A stretch of DNA of 64,000 nucleotides from Pontibacter arcticus (lineage in GTDB: Bacteria; Bacteroidota; Bacteroidia; Cytophagales; Hymenobacteraceae), in assembly GCF_003284895.1 (NCBI RefSeq), contig NZ_QMDV01000003.1, positions 312,501 to 376,500 of the forward strand. Direction: 5' to 3'. The first letter of the stretch is position 1. Each line of letters begins with the position of its first letter. The translations under genes and the position numbers were made by a program. Positions 1-7,015 of the stretch are shown one piece after another. The notes beneath the pieces were generated by a model. That model saw only the letters and a list, made by a program, of their open reading frames with translations, made no database searches and was not told the origin of the DNA.

Positions 1-359
1 AGGTTACCCTGCGCACGGGACACGCGGTCGCGCACGTCGTTGGCGGCGGCTTCCAGGTCTACACCCAGGTTAAACTCAACGGTAATGTTGCTGCGACCTT
101 CGCTACTGGACGAGGTAAGTGTCCGGATACCGGCAATACCGTTAATAGATTCTTCGAGCGGCTCTGTAATTTCAGACTCGATGGTTTCGGCGTTGGCCCC
201 GGTGTAGGAAGTAGATACGTTTACGATAGGAGGGTCCACGCTCGGATACTCGCGCACACCCAGGAAGTTGATCCCGATAAGCCCGAATACGATGATCGTG
301 ATACTCATCACGATGGCCAGTACCGGGCGTTTTATACTTATATTGGATAAGCTTGCCAT
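1..359 (-). CDS. RND efflux permease (AcrB/MexB family), N-terminal part only
   Basis: The gene runs off the left edge, so only about 119 codons of a protein normally near 1000-1050 residues are visible. The start ATG is at 357-359. The protein opens with a short cytoplasmic stretch (MASLSNISIKRPV), one membrane segment at about residues 13-30, then the start of the periplasmic porter domain with the family's typical REYPSVDPP, TGANAETIE and DVRDRVSRAQ segments. RND permeases are inner-membrane proton-driven pumps that work with a membrane-fusion protein and an outer-membrane channel. The adaptor gene lies just upstream on the same strand, 222 bases away, so the two probably form one efflux operon. 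Substrate cannot be told from this fragment. An AAGTATAAA motif falls at codons 7-10 (Ser-Ile-Lys). Confidence 0.93.
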   Translation of the reverse strand, partial: MASLSNISIKRPVLAIVMSITIIVFGLIGINFLGVREYPSVDPPIVNVSTSYTGANAETIESEITEPLEESINGIAGIRTLTSSSSEGRSNITVEFNLGVDLEAAANDVRDRVSRAQGN

Positions 360-465
360 ACTTTAATTTAAAATCAAATGAGTTGATTCTGCTGTCTCGG
401 TTCTACGTTCTAACTGAAGTATACTTTATACTTTCAATCCGCCGTTTGTCATGTTATAAGGGTCG

Positions 466-488
466 TTTTATACTTTGTAAGTATAAAA
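466..488. repeat. Inverted pair of the AAGTATAAA motif
   Basis: TTTTATACTT and AAGTATAAAA face each other across a TGT loop, a perfect 10-bp palindrome between the adaptor gene and the RND permease gene. It has no GC-rich stem and no separate U-tract, so it is not a standard terminator. It is the tightest inverted pair of this dispersed motif in the window. Confidence 0.7.
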
Positions 489-581
489 TTATCAGGATGT
501 TACAGGTGTTCATTGTATTACGCACACCGTGCCGTGCAGAGCCAGGTTTCAGAACGCTTTTGCGTAAACCGCTTCCTGTAT

Positions 582-1673
582 TTAGTCTTTTGTCGTTTTT
601 ACCTTTCGGATGCTTAACACAGAACCCGGGCGAACCTGTAACACACCCGACTGAATGATGGTATCGCCAGGAGCAATGCCTTCTGTTATCTGGATCATGG
701 TTTCAGAGCGCTGCCCGATTTTTACCATAACCGGTTCTGCTTTGCCGCCTTTCACTATAAATAGTTTGTGGCCTGTTGCCTCCGGTACAATCGCTTCGGT
801 TGGTACAAGTATAGCTTCGGCTGTTTCTTTCAGGGTGAGTTCTGTTCTTACAAAAGCGCCAGGTTTTATTTCTTCGTTTGCGTTGGCATAAATAGCTCTT
901 ACCTGCAGCGTACGGGTGGTAGGGTCGATGTTTGGTTGTATCGCGTATACTTTGGCTTCCATCGTATTGGGGTTGCCTTCCGTAGAGAACGTGATCTTAT
1001 CGCCTTCTTTTACCTGCTGGCTGTAACGGCCCGGTATTGCGAAATCTATTTTAATCGGGTTGATATCCACGATGCGGGCAATAGGTGTAGCGGCTGTTAC
1101 GTAGCTGCCTTCGCTTACCTGGCGCAAACCAACCACACCATCAAAAGGGGCACGTACATAGGCTTTTGCTAACGAAGCTTTCATTGCCTGGATATCCGCA
1201 GTGGCGGTGGCCAGCTGGTTGCTAACCTGTTCGTACTCTTGTCTGCTGATGTATTCTTTTTCCAGGAGGGTGCGCTGGCGCTGTTCCATATCGCGATACA
1301 GGCGCTGGTTCGACTGCAGTTTCTGAAGCTGTGCCTGCATTTCCTGGTCGTTGATGGTGAGCAGCAACTGGCCTTTTTTAACTTTATTGCCTTCTTCAAA
1401 GTTGATCCCGGTTACGCGCCCCGAAATTTCGCTGCGCAGCTCTACTTCTTCGTTTGGAAGAACAGTACCGGTTGTGGTAATTTTATTCTGATAAGCCGAC
1501 GGCGAAACTACATATACATCCACTGCAACTTTCTGAGCAAGGGGGCCTCCACCTCCGCCGCCGCCAGGGCCAGCTTTCGGACCTTCATCCTTCGAAAAAA
1601 CTTTTGTAAAGAGCAGGTAACCAACCGCTGCCGCTGCAACGAGTATAAGGATAGTTTTTAGGGTTTTGTTCAT
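582..1673 (-). CDS. RND efflux periplasmic adaptor (HlyD/MexA-type membrane-fusion protein)
   Basis: The 363-residue protein starts with an uncleaved-type membrane anchor (about residues 7-24), followed by a Gly-rich linker of seven consecutive Gly near residue 40. Then come the biotinyl-lipoyl-like half motif (SGRVTGINFEEGNKVKKGQLL, about 84-104), an alpha-helical hairpin rich in Gln/Arg/Glu (about 110-165), the second lipoyl half (VRAPFDGVVGLRQVSEGSYV), and beta-barrel and membrane-proximal domains. This is the full domain order of RND adaptors. It links the inner-membrane pump to a TolC-like channel. It is upstream of and co-directional with the RND permease at the window edge; a TolC gene is not visible here. 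Both family and operon role are clear; substrate is unknown. Confidence 0.93.
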   Translation of the reverse strand: MNKTLKTILILVAAAAVGYLLFTKVFSKDEGPKAGPGGGGGGGPLAQKVAVDVYVVSPSAYQNKITTTGTVLPNEEVELRSEISGRVTGINFEEGNKVKKGQLLLTINDQEMQAQLQKLQSNQRLYRDMEQRQRTLLEKEYISRQEYEQVSNQLATATADIQAMKASLAKAYVRAPFDGVVGLRQVSEGSYVTAATPIARIVDINPIKIDFAIPGRYSQQVKEGDKITFSTEGNPNTMEAKVYAIQPNIDPTTRTLQVRAIYANANEEIKPGAFVRTELTLKETAEAILVPTEAIVPEATGHKLFIVKGGKAEPVMVKIGQRSETMIQITEGIAPGDTIIQSGVLQVRPGSVLSIRKVKTTKD

Positions 1674-1865
1674 CTATGTACTAACACCGTTGTTATAAGT
1701 TCTGGTAAGGCTTCCTGTTTGCAACAAGGCAAACAAGAGGAAGTTTAAAGTTACATCTTTCGTAATTACTATAAAATGTAATGGGCCTAAACTCTACGAA
1801 TAAGCACTTTGTTAAGACAAACAACCTGCTTCGAGGTTTAATCCGTTTATAAATATTTCTTTCTG

Positions 1866-2207
1866 ATGGCAGAGAAACAGGGTAAAAAGAATTTTTTTGA
1901 GGATGTGTATGAGGTGGTAAGGCTGATACCGGAAGGCCGCGTGACATCATATGGTGCAATTGCCAGTTACCTCGGCTCCAAGGGGTCGGCGCGCATGGTG
2001 GGCTGGGCGCTTATTGCATCGCAGCCGTTTACCGCTATTCCGGCGCACCGCGTAGTGAACAGAATCGGTATGCTGACCGGCAAACAGCATTTTGAAGCCG
2101 GCAATGCCATGCAGGAACGGCTCGAAAAAGAAGGGGTGAAAGTAGTAAAAGACCAGGTACAGGATTTCGAAAAGCTGTTCTGGGACCCGGCAAAGGAATT
2201 ACTATAG
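1866..2207 (+). CDS. Alkyltransferase-like (ATL) protein, MGMT DNA-binding-domain family
   Basis: A 113-residue protein covering only the C-terminal DNA-binding domain of O6-methylguanine-DNA methyltransferases. The helix-turn-helix region (RVTSYGAIASYLG) and the active-site loop are present, but the loop reads PAHRVV instead of PCHRVV, so the alkyl-acceptor cysteine is Ala. Known ATL proteins (E. coli YbaZ with Trp, a Thermus thermophilus ATL with Ala) bind alkylated guanine, cannot remove the adduct, and pass the lesion to nucleotide-excision repair. The same role is inferred here. It is a stand-alone gene, followed by a hairpin terminator shared with the convergent lipoprotein gene. Confidence 0.9.
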   Translation: MAEKQGKKNFFEDVYEVVRLIPEGRVTSYGAIASYLGSKGSARMVGWALIASQPFTAIPAHRVVNRIGMLTGKQHFEAGNAMQERLEKEGVKVVKDQVQDFEKLFWDPAKELL

Positions 2208-2229
2208 AAAAAGCAGTACGCATAAAAAA

Positions 2230-2255
2230 CAGCCCCCGAACTTAATCGAGGGCTG
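2230..2255. terminator. Bidirectional intrinsic terminator
   Basis: A 10-bp stem with one mismatch (CAGCCCCCGA / TCGAGGGCTG) and a 6-base loop. It has an A-run to its left (2224-2229) and a T-rich stretch to its right, so it can end both the ATL gene and the convergent lipoprotein gene. Confidence 0.75.
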
Positions 2256-2285
2256 CTTATTTTAATATAAACTTAACCGAAGTGC

Positions 2286-2834
2286 TTACTGCATCGATAC
2301 GCTAACTGATGCCCTCGTTTCGTCATAAAACAGATTAAGCGTTTTAGGCTTGGCTCCGGCAGGTAAACGATATGTGATTTCTGATGACTGTGTAGTAGAC
2401 TCGGGCTCTGATGATAGGTAACTTCCAGAGTGTTGTGATATTGAGGTGTTATCCTCTAAAACCAACCGGAAATCAGATGGAGATACACCGATGGTATTCT
2501 CGCCAATTTTATTATTGTTGGTCAGGCTGATTTTAAAAGTTAATTCAGTGCCTTGTACGGTTCCATCCGGATCGGTCAGTTCGGTGGCGGTGCCTGGTAA
2601 TATTTTAATGCTGGCTTCCTTCTTTTTGCCTAGAACAGCTGTTTCCGGTGTAAAAGTTACAGCATATGTTTTGGGCTCGTTTGCTACAGCTGCAGTTGTT
2701 TCGCTGGCTTGTTCGCTGTTTCCTGTTTCTGTAGTAGTTGTAGAAGTATCCGTTGTTTCGTCCTGTGTTTTAGAATCGCAGCTAAATAAGAACATAGCGG
2801 CTACAGTAGCACATAAGTAAAGGTTTTTTTTCAT
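2286..2834 (-). CDS. Putative lipoprotein, Thr/Ser/Glu-rich linker plus beta domain
   Basis: The 182-residue protein has a type II signal peptide ending in the lipobox FLFSC (Cys at residue 19), with Asp immediately after Cys. A low-complexity linker rich in Thr, Ser and Glu (about residues 22-50) follows, then a roughly 120-residue domain with alternating hydrophobic residues that looks like an all-beta, DUF4352-like or immunoglobulin-like fold. I do not recognise a specific family. Likely anchored in the outer or inner membrane facing the periplasm. It is convergent with the ATL gene and has no evident operon partner. Confidence 0.75.
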   Translation of the reverse strand: MKKNLYLCATVAAMFLFSCDSKTQDETTDTSTTTTETGNSEQASETTAAVANEPKTYAVTFTPETAVLGKKKEASIKILPGTATELTDPDGTVQGTELTFKISLTNNNKIGENTIGVSPSDFRLVLEDNTSISQHSGSYLSSEPESTTQSSEITYRLPAGAKPKTLNLFYDETRASVSVSMQ

Positions 2835-3181
2835 GGTTTAGGCTTGCAGTAAAGTATAAAAAATGATTTCAGATAAGGGTGCAAGCTATCATTACCTGCT
2901 TATTTATACAATATTTTACTATATTTTATTCATATACCGGGAAAATGCAAACTAAGGAAGTCGTAACTTATTACTTGCCAATTGATTTATACTTTTCGGC
3001 TTCTGAACCTGGGTTTGTAACCAGAGATACGAGCAGAAAATCGGGGCAAAGTATAATTCCGGTCTTGCTTCTCGCTTAAAATTGCTACCTTAAACCCGCT
3101 TTAAGGCTTTGGAAGTATAAACTTTGTATAACTTCTCATCCAACCCTGAGGCTTGACTTTAATTTAAAACGCACCTTTACT
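2835..3181. other. Intergenic region without a supported gene
   Basis: About 347 AT-rich bases between divergently oriented genes. It must hold both promoters but no clear TAnnTTTG box was found. Exact dispersed motifs occur near 2851, 2986 and 3111. A possible 66-codon reading frame at 2879-3079 has no recognisable features and is probably not a gene. Confidence 0.5.
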
Positions 3182-3706
3182 ATGGCGCTTCTGATCTCTT
3201 TCCTGTTCACGTTTATACTTGCTTTTTCGCCGGTTTCTAAAGAGCAGAACCAATTTTTTAATGCCTTGCGCGCCCAGGATGGCAAAACGTATACCGGCAC
3301 CGCCACTGTATCGCCGGCCCGCGAGAACCCGATTGCAGGCAAAGAGCTGAAGTTGTTTGTTAGCAAAGCTGCCAACGATTCTATCCGGATCGCTTTCTGG
3401 GTGGGCGATGATAAATCCCGGACCTTAATTGTGAAATTTAACAAGCAGCGCGGCCTATCCTTGCAGCACGACCACCGCCACGAAGACGGCACCCCCGACG
3501 CCATGGCGATGTATGGCGGAACAGCCACAGAAGCTGGAACTGCCCTAGCGCAAAGCTTCCCGGCTGATAGTTATACTTCGGAGCTTAGCCCACGCAACGC
3601 TACCAGCATTTGGGCGCTAAAACTATCCAAAGACAAGAAAAACTTTACTTACACGCTCACAAGTAATGATGTGCTGATGTACCAATTGGATTTTAAGATG
3701 GATTGA
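3182..3706 (+). CDS. Conserved hypothetical exported protein
   Basis: The 174-residue protein begins with a hydrophobic signal-like segment (about residues 2-17), so it is probably exported. The remainder is soluble, with no transmembrane segment, and contains a His-rich patch (QHDHRHEDGT, about residues 98-107) that could bind a metal. I do not recognise the family and give no function. Base composition is like the host genome (about 50 percent GC), unlike the AT-rich cassette-like genes that begin just downstream. The first attC-like hairpin follows the stop codon within 20 bases. Confidence 0.65.
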   Translation: MALLISFLFTFILAFSPVSKEQNQFFNALRAQDGKTYTGTATVSPARENPIAGKELKLFVSKAANDSIRIAFWVGDDKSRTLIVKFNKQRGLSLQHDHRHEDGTPDAMAMYGGTATEAGTALAQSFPADSYTSELSPRNATSIWALKLSKDKKNFTYTLTSNDVLMYQLDFKMD

Positions 3707-3723
3707 GTAATAAGCTATTTGTA

Positions 3724-3776
3724 ACGGTTTGTGTATAGTGAATCTCCCACAGGGTATGCACCATACACAGTTTTAT
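3724..3776. repeat. attC-like hairpin site 1
   Basis: Outer GTAAC and GTTTTAT flank an 11-bp stem with one mismatch (3730-3740, TGTGTATAGTG; 3759-3769, CACCATACACA) around an 18-base loop. An AACGG core sits on the outer left side, as in the other sites of this cluster. The site lies directly downstream (minus strand) of the DUF4269 gene. The architecture matches integron attC sites: an imperfect palindrome ending in AAC and GTT. I assign it by structure only. Confidence 0.5.
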
Positions 3777-4300
3777 ATTTCAAATTTCAACAGTTCTACA
3801 TAAGGATTTCCAACCAAACCCAATAATTTTGCAAAAGCTGGCTCTGTCTTTAGTCCTTCTTGTTTTAGTCGTATGATTTCCGTTCTGAACTTATCATCTT
3901 TTAAATTCAAGACTTTATGTTCAACCAGCATATGCCTGTATGCATTTTGATTATTGGTCGGGCAATCTTGTCCAAAAATTTCTACTTCAAATTCTCCTGA
4001 TCGAAAGGTTGCGACTGTTGATACTATGTTATTCCAAGTGTTTGTCCGAATTTCAAATTTGTCTTTGTCCGAGTACAAACTAGTAAGCGTTTTAGTAAAT
4101 TCCTGGTGATTAGAACATTCACAAATAATATCTAAATCACTTTCTGGAAGGTCGATTCCGATTGGTATAGTTCCTGTCAATATTGGTCTGTAAGCTTGCA
4201 AATCCTCAAAAATTGAAAGTTGAGTCAATTCTATAAAGGCTTGTTGCTGACGCTTATTTCCTTCTTTAAGATATGCAATATTTGTAAAGTCTGTCGTCAA
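3773..4300 (-). CDS. DUF4269 family protein (nucleotidyltransferase-like)
   Basis: The 175-residue protein has a nucleotidyltransferase-type core: GTIPIGIDLPESDLDIICE at about residues 42-60, resembling the GS-x-DxD pattern, and a later acidic strand FEVEIFGQD. This fits the DUF4269 family, which is related to minimal nucleotidyltransferases; its substrate is unknown. Translation appears to start at TTG (4298-4300). The gene is clearly AT-richer than flanking host genes. It lies last in a run of four unrelated same-strand genes separated by hairpin sites, so I infer that it arrived as a mobile cassette. Confidence 0.82.
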   Translation of the reverse strand: MTTDFTNIAYLKEGNKRQQQAFIELTQLSIFEDLQAYRPILTGTIPIGIDLPESDLDIICECSNHQEFTKTLTSLYSDKDKFEIRTNTWNNIVSTVATFRSGEFEVEIFGQDCPTNNQNAYRHMLVEHKVLNLKDDKFRTEIIRLKQEGLKTEPAFAKLLGLVGNPYVELLKFEI

Positions 4301-4339
4301 TCTTTTTAAATTGTATATACCCGTCCGTTGTAATCAGTT

Positions 4340-4918
4340 TTAACTCATTGGGAATACTCTTTTAAATAAAGTTGGATAGGTCATAACAAAGCCAAAGTTA
4401 TCAACTGGCAAATCGGCTTCAAAATTTCTAAAAACACCTTCGTACTTATATAAATTATTGGATATTTTAGTATAATATTGTTCTACTTTTTCATGCTTCC
4501 AATTTGTTAGATTAATGTAAAGAACAGTAATTTTAGTTCGTTTTATTAAAGAGTCACCCAGTCTTTTTATAGGTAGCGTATTAGTAATTGGGGATAATGA
4601 AATATCAATGTCAATACAGCCTTTTAATTCGGCTATTTCATTATTCTTCTCATCATACCACCTTTCATTAAGCCCAGATTTCAGGACTAATTTATCTTTA
4701 GTAAGTAATGATATCAAGCTAATCTCTTTGACTTTCCATTTTTGGTCAATGATTATATGATATTCAATTAAAATTGGTCTGTTATTCAAGATACCACTAA
4801 CAAGACTTTTTATCTGAAAACCAGCTTTGGTATTATTAAACTTTAGTACCTCAATAGTTTGAGTACTTTCATCGTCTCTTTTCCAGATTAATATTTTTTC
4901 CTGTTGATTAGTGTCCAT
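4340..4918 (-). CDS. Putative glycolipid-binding domain protein
   Basis: At 192 residues the protein matches the typical length of the putative glycolipid-binding family (DUF1089). Signature blocks are in order: GLNERW (about 79-84), LKGCIDIDISLSPITNTLPI (about 95-114), YINLTNW, and a C-terminal VDNFGFVMTYPTLFKR. There is no signal peptide, so it is cytoplasmic. The ligand is unproven in this family. AT-rich composition and its place between hairpin sites suggest that it is a cassette-borne gene. The next gene downstream begins 39 bases after its stop, separated by a short fragment that may be a degenerate site. Confidence 0.85.
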   Translation of the reverse strand: MDTNQQEKILIWKRDDESTQTIEVLKFNNTKAGFQIKSLVSGILNNRPILIEYHIIIDQKWKVKEISLISLLTKDKLVLKSGLNERWYDEKNNEIAELKGCIDIDISLSPITNTLPIKRLGDSLIKRTKITVLYINLTNWKHEKVEQYYTKISNNLYKYEGVFRNFEADLPVDNFGFVMTYPTLFKRVFPMS

Positions 4919-4933
4919 CTTTCTTTTTCAAAT

Positions 4934-5003
4934 TACTCACAACGGTTAGTGTAAGCGGCGGCGGCCGTCGGCCGAGATGCCATTTACACAATGTTCTGTG
5001 TTG
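4934..5003. repeat. attC-like hairpin site 2
   Basis: CTCACAACGG on the left and GTTCTGTG on the right bracket a stem whose clearest arms are GTGTAA (4949-4954) and TTACAC (4984-4989). The interior is strikingly GC-rich in an AT-rich region (two CGGCCG palindromes). It separates the exported-protein gene from the glycolipid-binding gene, and the ACAACGG core is shared with site 3. Confidence 0.5.
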
Positions 5004-5007
5004 TTTT

Positions 5008-5757
5008 TTATATATTTTCAGGTTGAGTAAAGAAGCCTATAACTTCTTTATCATTACTCAAAAGGTGTTGAATATATTCATTCATTTCATCAGATGACAT
5101 TATTGGTGATTCAAGTTGCAAAGAGCGGAATGTACCGTCCTTTTTCGTAGCAACTAACACAATCCTGCCTACTCGTAAATCAAACAGTCGCATATTTACC
5201 AATGCATAAGCATTTCGGTCTGCAGTTATAAATGACACAAAATCTATTTCATTCTTTTTGGTTTTAATAAAGCCTTGCCCAACATAATGAGGATGATTTC
5301 TTGAAGTGACACTAATATTTGTATGCGTGTATCTATTTGTATCTACCGTGTCAGTCAAAGCAACGATAGTAAAAAAAACTTCATTTGGCTTGTTTGGAAT
5401 ATACTTATCATTTATGTTATTCTTATTAACATAAAGAGAGTGATAAATAATTTTCTTGTTCTTAAGTTCAAAGCCTTTCCAGTCACCCGAATTTCCTAAA
5501 CCGTTAAAAGTGCTATCTGCAAGATTGTAATCTGGCACGGGAAATACTCCTTCAATTATCGGTTTTCCTTTTACCCTCTTATTCTGATTGTCTGCTTTCC
5601 AATTTTTTAAACTCCATTTAGTAGAATCGCTTCTATTCTTACTATGGACCCTTTCCTTCTCAAGATTCCATTGAAATTGGTTGTTCTTTTTTTGAGCTAT
5701 GCAATTAAAAGCCACAAATAGAATCAATAGATTTATTACTACTAATAATTTTTTCAT
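5008..5757 (-). CDS. Hypothetical exported protein in the cassette-like cluster
   Basis: The 249-residue protein has a classic signal peptide (MKKLLVVINLLILFVAFNCIAQ; likely cleavage after about residue 21). A Cys at residue 19 is not in a convincing lipobox. The mature part is rich in Asn and Lys, with mixed beta-like hydrophobic pattern and no membrane segment. I do not recognise its family. The ATG follows the right-hand GTT core of hairpin site 3 by about 20 bases, so the leader is very short, as in gene cassettes. Composition is AT-rich like its neighbours. Confidence 0.7.
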   Translation of the reverse strand: MKKLLVVINLLILFVAFNCIAQKKNNQFQWNLEKERVHSKNRSDSTKWSLKNWKADNQNKRVKGKPIIEGVFPVPDYNLADSTFNGLGNSGDWKGFELKNKKIIYHSLYVNKNNINDKYIPNKPNEVFFTIVALTDTVDTNRYTHTNISVTSRNHPHYVGQGFIKTKKNEIDFVSFITADRNAYALVNMRLFDLRVGRIVLVATKKDGTFRSLQLESPIMSSDEMNEYIQHLLSNDKEVIGFFTQPENI

Positions 5758-5770
5758 ATTAATTTAAATT

Positions 5771-5830
5771 ACACACAACGGACTAGGCTTTACGGTGGTG
5801 GAACTGCCGTAAAGGTGTGGTTATGTTATA
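5771..5830. repeat. attC-like hairpin site 3
   Basis: This is the cleanest of the three sites. ACACAAC (outer left) and GTTATGT (outer right) are imperfect inverted repeats, 6 of 7 complementary. Inside them lies a perfect 8-bp stem CTTTACGG (5788-5794/5795) and CCGTAAAG (5807-5814) with an 11-base loop. Core-spacer-stem-loop-stem-spacer-core is the architecture of integron attC sites. Confidence 0.55.
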
Positions 5831-5837
5831 GTTTATT

Positions 5838-6317
5838 TTAAATAAGTTCTCTTGTTATCGTAGTTAACTTGTTCCCCACCACTTCTCTTAACTCTATCAG
5901 GAAGCTGCCTAGCTCTCTTCTTTTTCTTAACTCCGTGAGAGGGTATGACTTTTTGAACACCTCTGTCTTAATCACCAATACGAAATCAATCTTTAGTGAT
6001 TTGTAGATTAGTATACCACCAAAGCAAAAAAAAACCAAAATCATAAATATAAAGTATCCTAACGCTTTTCCTCCTTGATAACCTAACTGAGTTTCTGACA
6101 CAGCTATAGGATTGAAAATATCGCTGATGTAAAGCCCCGCTGCAATTAGTGTAATCCCCATAATCAGTACCGCAATATGGTTGTTTACTACTCTTCCTTT
6201 TTGAATCTGAAGCTCACCGATTTCTTGATAAGTTATCCTCCTATAGGGAAATTTGCTCCGTAAAAGCGCTATTCCAGTATCATCAATTCGAAATTCGGAG
6301 GTTTCGTATCTTCTCAT
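5838..6317 (-). CDS. Hypothetical membrane protein with two TM segments
   Basis: The 159-residue protein has a polar N-terminus (RRYETSEFRIDDTGIALL), two membrane segments at about residues 46-66 and 87-106, and a basic C-terminal domain (about 110-159). The arrangement resembles small PH-like/YcxB-like membrane proteins, but I cannot confirm this. It is the first gene of the cassette-like run. Its upstream side carries a degenerate core (AGTTATGTTTAATTT) resembling the right half of site 3. It is AT-rich relative to the host. Confidence 0.65.
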   Translation of the reverse strand: MRRYETSEFRIDDTGIALLRSKFPYRRITYQEIGELQIQKGRVVNNHIAVLIMGITLIAAGLYISDIFNPIAVSETQLGYQGGKALGYFIFMILVFFCFGGILIYKSLKIDFVLVIKTEVFKKSYPLTELRKRRELGSFLIELREVVGNKLTTITRELI

Positions 6318-6430
6318 GGTTTAAATTAAACATAACTATTGGCTAAACGTAATATACCTCACTTCCCAAAGTATAAATCCCAACCCCTACTTCCCCATCA
6401 AACCATTTCGAACACCAAGCTGTTGAGCAA

Positions 6431-6468
6431 GTATAAATTGCCGCTGTGGCAAGCGCTGTAGTTGCCGG
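6431..6468 (+). repeat. 38-bp direct repeat, copy A
   Basis: Begins GTATAAATTGC and ends CTGTAGTTGCCGG. It matches copy B at 8430-8467 in 35 of 38 positions. The two copies bracket the DoxX and glycosyltransferase genes. It sits in the 212-base gap between cassette-like genes and DoxX; nothing else was recognised in that gap. Confidence 0.8.
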
Positions 6469-6529
6469 ACCACCAAACCCGATTATACTTAGTTTTAGGA
6501 AATGCTTTGCGATGTCTTTTAACGCAAGG

Positions 6530-6961
6530 TTACTTTTTACGCTTCATCAATCTTTTGTCAATCGACCAAAAGCCACTACCCTTTATTAACAGAAAAATAC
6601 TTCCTAAAAGCATCGCCCAATCTGTTCTGCTACCATGCAGCAATTCCCAGAAACCTTTTTCCAGATAAACTTCAGATTTTGTTGTTGCAAATGCCACAAG
6701 CATAATAATAATCAAAGGAATGCTTGCCAATCTTGAAAGCAGGCCAATTAAAATTAACATACCGCAAATAATCTCAAATGCGCCAACAAAACTCCCTAAA
6801 AACTCAGGCGAAGGCAAGCCAATTTTCTCAAACCTGCCTGCTCCACGAATTGCTGGAAATAAAAGCTTCTGAATGCCTTCTGAAACAAACACAGCTCCCA
6901 CAATTAAACGAATGATTATAGTAGTTCTTGAATTGTCTGTTTGTATTATTTTCTGAAACAT
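6530..6961 (-). CDS. DoxX family membrane protein
   Basis: The 143-residue protein has four membrane segments and the DoxX/DoxD family features: RLIVGAVFVSEGIQKLLFP near residues 19-37, GLPSPEFLGSFVGAFEIICG (about 48-67), and a terminal segment followed by a basic tail (KRLMKRKK). DoxX proteins are small quinone-associated or redox-linked inner-membrane proteins, often of unproven role. It lies 54 bases downstream of the glycosyltransferase gene on the same strand, so it may be co-transcribed. The pair is enclosed by the 38-bp direct repeats. Confidence 0.85.
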   Translation of the reverse strand: MFQKIIQTDNSRTTIIIRLIVGAVFVSEGIQKLLFPAIRGAGRFEKIGLPSPEFLGSFVGAFEIICGMLILIGLLSRLASIPLIIIMLVAFATTKSEVYLEKGFWELLHGSRTDWAMLLGSIFLLIKGSGFWSIDKRLMKRKK

Positions 6962-7015
6962 ATACTTTACTTATTATGTGTCTTTGAGTTAAGTGACTTT
7001 ATAATAAAGTACTTT

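Noticed and set aside
353-658. 101-codon plus-strand frame between the RND genes
   Set aside because: It overlaps the end of the adaptor gene antisense and is composed mostly of intergenic motif sequence.
2879-3079. 66-codon plus-strand reading frame
   Set aside because: No domain, no signal, no ribosome-site support; it lies in an AT-rich divergent promoter region.
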